A DNA stretch of 56,890 nt from NCBI GenBank assembly GCA_021295715.1, contig JAGWBV010000009.1, forward strand, positions 1 to 56,890. Direction: 5' to 3'. Source of the stretch: Candidatus Poribacteria bacterium. GTDB lineage: Bacteria; Poribacteria; WGA-4E; WGA-3G. The notes below the pieces were generated by a model. That model saw nothing but the letters and a program-made list of their open reading frames with translations, was not told the origin of the DNA and made no database searches. The position numbers and the translations under genes are program-made. This document shows, piece after piece, positions 50,671-56,890 of the stretch (its first letter is position 1; each line of letters opens with the position of its first letter).

Positions 50671-51489
50671 TTAGGAAAATTCGAGTTGTGCCCAAGCTTT
50701 TGCATCCTTAACGATTGCATCCGGCATCGTGTGTGAATGGAGTAGATGCCCTTGGGTCGTCCGAAGCGTCGGTTGTGTGGCATCTTGATAACGCCAATCT
50801 AAACTCCATCGGATATGTGAAGCGCGGTTCGGTAACCCGCGGTGGAACAGAAGATTACTGAAAATGACGACATCCCCCGGCAGAATTTGAACACGGACGG
50901 CATCCGCCTCAACGGGTTTGATATAATCATCTTGTATGCGTAGATAGTACTCGTCCTTTTCGTGTGGAACGACACCCCACTTATGGCTTCCGGGAATGAA
51001 TTCCATACACCCGTTTTCAACGTTGACTGGCACTAAAGGCGTCCAGACATTCATCATCCGCAAGACATCCGCCTTTTTTGAGGTATAACCGGCATCTTGA
51101 TGCCATAGGACCTCTGTTCGTTTGTTCTCCGGTAGCTTCGGACGCACCGAGTAGTTAGGGTATAATCGGATCTCTGGACCGAGGATAATGCCAGCGAGTT
51201 CAAGGAGGGCGGGGTGTGCGAACACACCGAAAAAGCCTTCCCGATGGAGTTCCGGGCGAAAAATAGTTGGGCTTTCGTCGGGATAGTTTTCGTAGAGCCG
51301 AATGAGACGGGTTTCAAAAGCGGCATCGGGATAGGTGTCTGTCAATTTTCCTTCCGCATACCGGCGCGATGCCAGTTCAGCGACTAACGCCTCACACTCG
51401 TGTTTAACAGCCTCAAGCGTTACGGGTTCCAAAACGCCGCGCAGGATAGCGAACCCGTTCTCATTGAAGTTCCTGATAACTGATTCCAT
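50671..51489 (-). CDS. Phytanoyl-CoA dioxygenase family protein
   Basis: This 272-residue 2-oxoglutarate/Fe(II) oxygenase has the metal pair in LWHQDAGYTSK, ENGCMEFIPGSHKWGVV, the distal His in VIFSNLLFHRGLPNRA and Arg in IRWSLDWRYQDA. I chose ATG 51489 because GGAG lies 8 bases upstream; ATG 51516 is in frame. It is the third PhyH protein in this window and differs clearly from the other two, so they are not recent duplicates. The substrate is unknown. Confidence 0.9.
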   Translation of the reverse strand: MESVIRNFNENGFAILRGVLEPVTLEAVKHECEALVAELASRRYAEGKLTDTYPDAAFETRLIRLYENYPDESPTIFRPELHREGFFGVFAHPALLELAGIILGPEIRLYPNYSVRPKLPENKRTEVLWHQDAGYTSKKADVLRMMNVWTPLVPVNVENGCMEFIPGSHKWGVVPHEKDEYYLRIQDDYIKPVEADAVRVQILPGDVVIFSNLLFHRGLPNRASHIRWSLDWRYQDATQPTLRTTQGHLLHSHTMPDAIVKDAKAWAQLEFS

Positions 51490-51549
51490 TTTCAGGTCTC
51501 CCTCTCTGCGTGGCATTTTTCGTGTTAACCGTCTATCTCTGTTTCTCGT

Positions 51550-52182
51550 CTAATTTCCACTCGGAACTAAACCGGCTTTCACAAGAGATGAGACAACAAC
51601 CTGCGCGGATTCTTCAAGCGAAAGCTCAGCTGTATTCACCGTGACCTCTGGATCAACAGGGGGTTCGTAAGGCGCACTAATGCCCGTAAACTCCTTAATC
51701 TCTCCAGCCCTCGCTTTTTTGTATAAGCCTTTCGTATCGCGTTCTTCACAGACTTCAAGCGGGCACTCCACGAAAACTTCAACGAATCTACCTGCAGCAA
51801 TCAACTCTCTTGCCTGATCTCTATCGGCGCGATAGGGCGAAATGAAGGCTGTCATAACGATGGTGCCGGCATCTGCAAAAAGTTTCGCCACTTCACCGAT
51901 GCGTCGGATGTTTTCCTCGCGATCTTCGGGTGAGAAACCCAGATTCTTATTCAAGCCATGGCGGACGTTGTCGCCGTCCAAGACGTAGGTGTGATGCTGT
52001 TGTTGATGTAATACCTGTTCAACGGCGTTTGCTAACGTCGATTTACCTGAACCGGAGAGACCTGTAAACCAGATCACACAGCCTTTCTGATTCAGCAATT
52101 TTTCTCTATCTTCTGCCGTGACACTCGCGTCGTGCCACGTAATATTGGTTGCTTTCTGTTGAGCCAATCGATTATTCCTCAC
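51550..52182 (-). CDS. cysC: Adenylyl-sulfate kinase
   Basis: This 210-residue APS kinase phosphorylates APS to PAPS. Motifs: N-terminal [20 protein letters not shown], Walker [12 protein letters not shown] (39-49), [53 protein letters not shown] and [22 protein letters not shown]. The length is normal. No cysD, cysN or reductase genes are nearby, so PAPS may serve sulfotransferases. A consensus-like promoter lies upstream. Confidence 0.94.
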   Translation of the reverse strand: MRNNRLAQQKATNITWHDASVTAEDREKLLNQKGCVIWFTGLSGSGKSTLANAVEQVLHQQQHHTYVLDGDNVRHGLNKNLGFSPEDREENIRRIGEVAKLFADAGTIVMTAFISPYRADRDQARELIAAGRFVEVFVECPLEVCEERDTKGLYKKARAGEIKEFTGISAPYEPPVDPEVTVNTAELSLEESAQVVVSSLVKAGLVPSGN

Positions 52183-52250
52183 ATATTTTAGGATTCATAA
52201 AATTGAGGCGTTCCGAACTTGCCCCTACAATCAAGGGTAATTACGGTACA

Positions 52251-52279
52251 ATTATACGCGTAGAAATCGATAAAGTCAA
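52251..52279 (-). promoter_or_regulatory. Sigma-70-type promoter of cysC
   Basis: Minus strand: TTGACT (52274-52279), a 17-base spacer and perfect TATAAT (52251-52256), about 70 bases before the start. Confidence 0.6.
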
Positions 52280-52429
52280 CATAAATCACCGAAACTCTCG
52301 ATATTCCGATTCCAATCGGATTTTACTAATTTTGTTAAACTTCATCTGGGGCTAAAGACGAGGGATGGCATGCGTAAGTCCTACCCAAATTTGATCCGAT
52401 GAAGGGAACTCATATCTATGGAAATGGAC

Positions 52430-54133
52430 TTAGTTCAATGGATCTTCAACAACGTGAATAATTTGGTTTACGGGACTCTCGGCATCTGAGAAATCAAGCT
52501 TTTGGGTGTGTCCACTTTGCCATCTTACTTCGATCGATTGAATCGTTTTCTGGGCACCGATGCCGAAAAGGAGCGTTCGCTCACTACCAGAGGCGTAACT
52601 TCCACCACACGTTAGCTCTCTGAAGAGCGTCATTTCATCTGTATGAACCCACACCTTCGCACCGATTCCATCGCGGTTGCTTCCGGTCCCGACGAGACGA
52701 ATTTTCACAGAGTTGTGGACTTGGGAATCGTTCCGCAGCAAAACAGGGGATTCATTACAACAGGTAATAAGAATATCCATCGCGCCATCGTTGTTATAAT
52801 CACCAACAGCGACACCGCGCCCAACAATGGGACGTTTGAAGAACTGACCCGCTGTCTCAGATAAATCTTTGAATTCTCCTGTTCCTGTGTTCCCAAAAAT
52901 CTGGCAGTGTTGCCTGTAGGAGAGCGATGGCGTAATCTCTGATACGTTGTCCCACACGTGCCCATTTGCAACGAAAAGTTCCAGAGAGCCGTTGTTATCT
53001 GCATCAATGAATTCGGTCCCGAATCCGAGTTTTGAGAAACCTGGATCAGCGAGTCCTGCTTCAAAGGTTGTCATCGTATAAAAACCGTCATTATTATTGC
53101 GGAAGAGACTATTGATTTCCAGAGAGAAATTCGTAACGAAGAGATCTTGAACGCCGTCGTTATCGTAATCGCCGGAAGCGATCCCCATACTCGCTGTTGC
53201 ACGACCTTCTGAATTATAGGCGACCCCTGCGGTGATGGCGACATCTGTGAATGTGCCATCCTTGTTGTTCTGGTAAAGGAAATCGGGAACAGCGTCGTTC
53301 GCAACGAAAATGTCAGGATAACCGTCGTTGTTATAGTCTGTAAAGAGCACCCCTAACCCTTTACCGGTGTTGCGAACGCCGGCGCGAGTCGTAACGTCTG
53401 TGAATGTGCCATCCCCGTTGTTCCGATAAAGTGTATCACGCGCACCCGGGTATTCATGGGGACCACAATAAATATGAACACCTCCCAGAAAGCACGCATG
53501 GGCGGTCTCTAATTGATAATCCAAATAGTTTGTTACATAAAGGTCGAGGTGTCCGTCGAGGTTAAAATCTCCGAAGGACGCGCTAACACTCCAGTTGCCG
53601 TCCCCAACCCCGGCGTGCGACGTAACATCGGTGAAGGTACCGTCCCCATCGTTCCGATAGAGTTGATTCCGACCAAAGTTCGTGAGATACAGATCGGCAT
53701 CGCCGTCATTGTCGTAGTCTGCCGCGAGACATCCCATGCCGTAACCGTAGTTTTGCTGAAGTCCGGCTGCTGCTGTGGTATCAACGAATGTTCCATCACC
53801 TTCATTACGATAGAGGACGTTCATGTGGTTAGGGTCTCTGTAAAGTTGAGACGCGCCGCTGAGTGCGCCGCTATTGACGAGATATATGTCGAGGTGTCCA
53901 TCGTTATTGTAGTCGAAAAAGAGTCCACCGGATCCCATCGTTTCCGGTAGGTATTTCTCTTTGGATACGCCGTTAGTGTGTTTGAAATGGATACCTGCTT
54001 GCTGCGTCTGCTCAGTGAAGTGGAGTGTCGTTTCAGCAGCGGACGGACTCACAGTATAGCAGATGAGTATCAGGGAGATGAGTGGGAGAGTCCCTGTTTT
54101 GGGAGCGGGCGAGAGATAACAGTCGTTTTTCAA
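52430..54133 (-). CDS. FG-GAP/ASPIC-UnbV (CRTAC1-like) secreted protein
   Basis: The 567-residue protein has a signal-like segment (LPLISLILICYTVSPSAAE) and the start block LHFTEQTQQAGIHFKHTNG. FG-GAP blades with calcium loops follow (DYNNDGHLDIYL, DYDNDGDADLYL, DFNLDGHLDLYV, DYNNDGYPDIFV). The C-terminal ASPIC/UnbV domain reads VKIRLVGTGSNRDGIGAKV and IEVRWQSGHTQKLDF. It is the third family member in the window and lacks the N-terminal TPR part of the 34934 gene. Ligand and partners are unknown. Confidence 0.87.
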   Translation of the reverse strand: MKNDCYLSPAPKTGTLPLISLILICYTVSPSAAETTLHFTEQTQQAGIHFKHTNGVSKEKYLPETMGSGGLFFDYNNDGHLDIYLVNSGALSGASQLYRDPNHMNVLYRNEGDGTFVDTTAAAGLQQNYGYGMGCLAADYDNDGDADLYLTNFGRNQLYRNDGDGTFTDVTSHAGVGDGNWSVSASFGDFNLDGHLDLYVTNYLDYQLETAHACFLGGVHIYCGPHEYPGARDTLYRNNGDGTFTDVTTRAGVRNTGKGLGVLFTDYNNDGYPDIFVANDAVPDFLYQNNKDGTFTDVAITAGVAYNSEGRATASMGIASGDYDNDGVQDLFVTNFSLEINSLFRNNNDGFYTMTTFEAGLADPGFSKLGFGTEFIDADNNGSLELFVANGHVWDNVSEITPSLSYRQHCQIFGNTGTGEFKDLSETAGQFFKRPIVGRGVAVGDYNNDGAMDILITCCNESPVLLRNDSQVHNSVKIRLVGTGSNRDGIGAKVWVHTDEMTLFRELTCGGSYASGSERTLLFGIGAQKTIQSIEVRWQSGHTQKLDFSDAESPVNQIIHVVEDPLN

Positions 54134-54159
54134 TTTTTCCGTAATGTGCGATAGTAATT

Positions 54160-54174
54160 GTCTGAATCAGGATT
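54160..54174. repeat. Short repeat TGTCTGAATCAGGAT (family G, inverted copy)
   Basis: The reverse complement ATCCTGATTCAGACA occurs at 39266-39280, and its first 13 bases at 34908-34920. Further ATCCTGAAAATCC-like units follow on the minus strand up to 54203. It is the most regular part of the 224-base spacer 54134-54357. Confidence 0.5.
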
Positions 54175-54315
54175 TACTGGATTCAAGGATTTTCAGGATT
54201 ACAGACGCGCCGCGGTTGAGAATCGTCTCTCATCGAAATATCGAAATATTTTCTGAAACTTCATAAAGTTTGTGCTACAAAAGAGGAGTGGGCGTAAGTT
54301 CTGCCTGTTAAAAAT

Positions 54316-54342
54316 AAAAGCACCCAACGAGTGGGTGCTTTT
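54316..54342 (-). terminator. Rho-independent terminator after the secreted-protein gene
   Basis: AAAAGCACCCA (54316-54326), the loop ACGAG and TGGGTGCTTTT (54332-54342) form a perfect 11-bp stem. On the minus strand it is followed by a T-rich TTTATTTTT run, 16 bases after the stop at 54358. Confidence 0.88.
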
Positions 54343-54357
54343 AAGTGTTTGTTCACC

Positions 54358-55071
54358 TTAGAATCCGCCTTTGAGCGCACCCCAAGTTGTCGTGAGTTTG
54401 TTTTGCGCTTCAACAGCGGTCTGTGGATCGGTTTCATTCGGATCGAATTCAACATCCGTTGTCGCGAAAATTTTATCGAAGTATGTGCCGTCTTCGCGAT
54501 GCGCGATGTGGAGTGTGTGGTCACCCGCGTCCAATTCCACGGGGACAGGATCGTCACCGTGCTGGACAAGTTCGGTTCCCTCAAAGGGACCGTCGCGCGT
54601 ATTCAACCGGAACCAGACCCAATCGGTTGTATAGTTAACCCGGAGAGACTCTACTTCAAAGAAGTCCCAGATATTCATCGTGGCATTATTGGCAGATTCG
54701 ATATCCCCATCAGCGGTATCGAATGCCCAGTAGGCAGAATTATCGCCGACTGACGGAGCAATTACACGTCCCCAGAAGTGCCAATCGTCCGCTTCGACTG
54801 TGAATTCATATTTCACCCAGTCCCCACCATCGTTTGTAACGCCGTTGTGTGAACCGATGTAAGCACCACCGGATGCTTCTGTAACACTGTAATCGTCTAC
54901 ACCTTCAGCGGCGTTACCGGGGTGATCGGTCGGGACATTAAAGACTTCAAATTTTGTGCCGTTTGAATCGTTGAAGTTCTCCGCTTCCCAACTAATATAT
55001 TTTTGTGCGAATGCCGGTGAAACAATGAGACTCAGCATCGCCAATAAAATGATCGTTCGCATTAACAACAA
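54358..55071 (-). CDS. Secreted CBM6/35-like protein with C-terminal TTWG tag
   Basis: The 237-residue protein has a signal peptide (MRTIILLAMLSLIVSPAFA, cleaved after AFA). A beta-sandwich follows that begins YISWEAENF, like family 6/35 carbohydrate-binding modules, with WVKYEFTVEADDWHFWGRV, WVWFRLNTRDG and LDAGDHTLHIAHREDGTYFDKI. Its end AVEAQNKLTTTWGALK matches the end of the CBM9-like protein at 44227. An ATG at 55071 fits the signal peptide; a CTATAGT -10-like box lies upstream. The strong downstream terminator suggests good expression. Confidence 0.82.
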   Translation of the reverse strand: MLLMRTIILLAMLSLIVSPAFAQKYISWEAENFNDSNGTKFEVFNVPTDHPGNAAEGVDDYSVTEASGGAYIGSHNGVTNDGGDWVKYEFTVEADDWHFWGRVIAPSVGDNSAYWAFDTADGDIESANNATMNIWDFFEVESLRVNYTTDWVWFRLNTRDGPFEGTELVQHGDDPVPVELDAGDHTLHIAHREDGTYFDKIFATTDVEFDPNETDPQTAVEAQNKLTTTWGALKGGF

Positions 55072-55205
55072 ACCTCCTTAGAAGAGTGGATTAAAGTTAC
55101 TATAGCACATTAGAAAAAAACATGCTACTTTTTTCTACATTTGGTTTCGTAAAATGATTTGAAAATCGCTTCCACTGTGATAGAAAACAGTGTGTATTCT
55201 GTACG

Positions 55206-55448
55206 TTACATGAGCGCGTCTTCGACTTCTTCAGGGAGTTCGACCGTCCCTGGGTCAACATCAATGGGGTATTCGGTGCCGTAGACTTCAACGAGGTCAT
55301 CAAAAGTGACGTTATCCACACGCTCAAGATCATCACCCGGATACACAAGCCAAACACCGTAACAGCCGTCACAACTGACGAGATCTACATCATCTTTTTC
55401 AATCGGAAACTGCGTCAACGGATTATTACAATCAGGACAAGGTAGCAT
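55206..55448 (-). CDS. Small zinc-ribbon protein
   Basis: The 80-residue protein starts MLPCPDCNNPLTQFPI and has a second pair in VSCDGCYGVWLVYPGDDLE. Together these make a CxxC...CxxC ribbon of the zf-TFIIB type (CxxC-G-x-WL). The acidic C-terminus (VDPGTVELPEEVEDALM) is disordered-looking. A strong GGAGGGAAG ribosome-binding site precedes it, and it lies 49 bases after the rhodanese-ThiF gene, so it is probably in the same operon. It may assist sulfur or metal transfer, which is inference. Confidence 0.75.
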   Translation of the reverse strand: MLPCPDCNNPLTQFPIEKDDVDLVSCDGCYGVWLVYPGDDLERVDNVTFDDLVEVYGTEYPIDVDPGTVELPEEVEDALM

Positions 55449-55497
55449 ATACTTCCCTCCGCGGAGTCGTTTCGATCACAAGATCGAGTGCTAAGGG

Positions 55498-56685
55498 TTA
55501 ATCAGCGGCGGGGGCAAAGGTATCAGGATTTTCCGCCGCGGCATCATAATCATCAATCAACTTTGTAATGACGGGATTATCCCCACAAAGTGGACAGTTC
55601 TCATCTCGGTTGATTTTCATTTCACGATAGGTCATACCGAGTGCTTCGTATAGGACGAGCCTACCGATGAGGGATTCGCCGATACCGATAATGTATTTAA
55701 TTGCTTCGGTTGCCATCATAACGCCAATTACGCCTGGGAGCACGCCCAGGACACCAGCCTCGCTTCAGCTGGGCACCATGCCCGGAGGGGGCGGTGTTGG
55801 GTACATGCATCGGTAGCACGGTCCTTCGTGCGGTTTAAAGAGCGATACCTGTCCCTCAAACTGGAAAATACTGCCGTGGACAATCGGCTTGTTCATCAAC
55901 ACAGCGGCATCGTTGACGAGATAACGTGTCGCGAAGTTATCGCATCCGTCAACAATGAGGTCGTATTCCGAGAAGATTTCTTCAACGTTATCTGCGGTCA
56001 GGCGGAGGTTATACGGCGTGATGTCGATATCCGGGTTCAGTGACTTGATTGTCGTTGTCGCGGATTGAACCTTTGGTGTGCCGACAGATTCTGTGCGGTG
56101 AAGTATCTGACGCTGGAGGTTACTGAGTTCCACAACATCGGAGTCGATAATACCGAGATGACCCACACCGGCAGCACCGAGATACACGCCTGCGGGGGAG
56201 CCTAAACCGCCTGCCCCGACCATTAAGACTTTAGCATCGAGGAGTTTTGCTTGTCCGTGTTCCCCAACCTCAGTGAGCATAAAGTGGCGACTGTAGCGAT
56301 CGAGTTGCTCATGGCTCATCGGTTTATCTTGTGCTGTCGGGTAACCCGCTGCCATCCAATCGCGATATCCACCCGCAAGAGAAATGGTATCGGTGTACCC
56401 CATTTCGCGTAGGGATTTGGCAGCGAGAAGAGAGCGGAGTCCTGCTGCACAATAGACGATAACTTTTTGGTTTCGATCTGGGATGTAGTTTTCAACCGAG
56501 AATTCCAGCATTCCCCGTGTGACGTGCACGGCGTTCGGGATATAGCCGGCGCGATATTCATCTTCGTCACGCACATCGAGTAGCACAAAATCGCTGTCTT
56601 TTTCCTGTTCGCCTTTTACTTCGTCGACGGTTACCTCAGGGATTTCTGTTTTCGCTTCCTCAACGATTTGACTATAGGATTTCAT
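55498..56685 (-). CDS. Rhodanese-ThiF/MoeB fusion, probable selenoprotein (in-frame TGA at the catalytic Cys)
   Basis: From ATG 56685 (AGGAG nine bases before it) the frame runs 395 codons if the TGA at 55765-55767 (codon 307) is read as selenocysteine. The N-terminal rhodanese domain (about 5-110) has active-site CAAGLRS. The E1-like domain has MVGAGGLGSPAGVYLG, DSDVVELSNLQRQILH, DGCDNFATRYLVND and zinc pairs CYRC and CPLC. Just before TGA is PPPPGMVPS, and just after is SEAGVLGVLPGVIGVM; family members have Cys-Ala-Glu-Ala-Gly there, the thioester/persulfide cysteine of ThiF and MOCS3. A hairpin with a GU loop follows at SECIS distance. A TGC-to-TGA mutation is the alternative. Such enzymes activate sulfur carriers for molybdopterin or thiamine synthesis. 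Confidence 0.88.
55733..55764 (-). promoter_or_regulatory. Bacterial SECIS-like hairpin downstream of the in-frame TGA
   Basis: Minus strand: after TGA and 14 bases, CCTGGG (55745-55750), the six-base loop CGTGCT (55739-55744) and CCCAGG (55733-55738) form a stem. GTG/CGT can extend it past a one-base bulge. The apical GU starts 22 bases after the TGA, within the known 16-37 base range of bacterial SECIS elements. Confidence 0.7.
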
Positions 56686-56773
56686 GAAATTTTTCTCCTG
56701 CCGACAAGGAATATGAAGATTGCGAGTTTCATATTCTTGTTCCATTAATTTTTTTGCCTCTTGCATTTGCACA

Positions 56774-56802
56774 ATTATATCACAATGGCGCGATATTGTC
56801 AA
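56774..56802 (-). promoter_or_regulatory. Consensus sigma-70 promoter of the rhodanese-ThiF gene
   Basis: Minus strand: TTGACA (56797-56802), a 17-base spacer ending in TGA, and TATAAT (56774-56779). Both boxes are perfect consensus and the extended -10 TGn is present. This places transcription start downstream of ATG 56802 and supports the start at 56685. Confidence 0.82.
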
Positions 56803-56822
56803 TGTTTTATTTTGAAGTCATA

Positions 56823-56851
56823 TTGAGTAAACCATAAGAATGTGGTAAAAT
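56823..56851 (+). promoter_or_regulatory. Candidate divergent promoter towards the right edge
   Basis: TTGAGT (56823-56828), a 17-base spacer and TAAAAT (56846-56851), pointing out of the window to an unseen gene. Confidence 0.35.
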
Positions 56852-56890
56852 AGGGATAGAAAAGGCGATACTTTCTGTCTCTTTCTTCCC

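Noticed and set aside
53513-53950. 145-residue plus-strand open frame
   Set aside because: It is the antisense shadow of the third CRTAC1 gene, caused by its regular repeats.
54316-54342. Another mobile hairpin repeat
   Set aside because: It is a single-copy perfect stem with a T-run on the minus strand right after a stop codon, the pattern of an ordinary terminator.
55498-55743. A separate 81-residue gene downstream of a truncated ThiF/MoeB, or a pseudogene
   Set aside because: The two parts share one frame, are interrupted only by TGA at the catalytic Cys codon and are followed by a SECIS-like hairpin. The second part has no ribosome-binding site of its own.

Overview
The window looks like a chromosomal piece of an uncultured marine or sponge-associated bacterium, most likely Candidatus Poribacteria. 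I judge this from the gene mix: three phytanoyl-CoA dioxygenase-like proteins, three FG-GAP/ASPIC-UnbV (CRTAC1-like) proteins, a DUF6785-type membrane protein, a DUF3500 protein, a sulfatase-fold protein, SMP-30 and PQQ-propeller proteins. The spacers are also full of short structured repeats, which I associate with this phylum. This is recognition from memory, not a database result. I found no rRNA, tRNA, CRISPR array, prophage or transposase.

Layout. 1-6.3 kb: tail of an unknown gene, an amidase, an SMP-30 protein, a hicB with a frameshifted hicA, a Gfo/Idh/MocA oxidoreductase and a large membrane protein. 6.4-9.8 kb (minus strand): a cluster of a ribbon-helix-helix protein, an HNH nuclease and a UvrD-type helicase carrying an inserted GIY-YIG nuclease domain, next to a small membrane protein. 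9.9-16.9 kb (minus): purQ, purL, a PEP-hydrolase-like TIM barrel, a sulfatase-fold protein without the formylglycine motif, and a PhyH protein. 17.1-25.5 kb (plus): a cysteine-containing Fe-S-type regulator with a polyferredoxin, then a DUF4381-like protein, an RsbW/RsbV/RsbU partner-switching trio, a DUF58 protein and a BatA-like vWA protein. 25.6-38.8 kb (plus): PhyH, rph, rdgB, efp, accB, accC, two CRTAC1-type proteins flanking a TPR/TolB lipoprotein, and nicotinate phosphoribosyltransferase. 39-42.8 kb (minus): ECF sigma factor, zinc-finger anti-sigma factor and a TPR protein. 43-55 kb: DUF3500, secreted and propeller proteins, YbjQ, a D-threonine-aldolase-like enzyme, an FAH-family enzyme, PhyH, cysC, a CRTAC1 protein and a secreted protein with a strong terminator. 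55.2-56.7 kb (minus): a rhodanese-ThiF/MoeB fusion and a small zinc-ribbon protein.

The strongest single observation is in the rhodanese-ThiF/MoeB gene. One in-frame TGA sits exactly at the conserved catalytic cysteine, and a plausible bacterial SECIS hairpin follows at the right distance. The gene also has a consensus sigma-70 promoter and intact reading on both sides. I therefore read it as a selenocysteine-containing E1-like sulfur-transfer enzyme rather than a pseudogene.

The second theme is repeats that have entered genes and spacers. These include a 41-nt palindrome in frame inside both rdgB and a TPR gene, a GGAAG/CTTCC element inside a CRTAC1 gene and in front of pncB, a 5'-leader element that carries its own ribosome-binding site up to the start codon, and intergenic elements with a covarying inner hairpin. 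Together they resemble the palindromic coding insertions known from Rickettsia, though I see no evidence for how they move.
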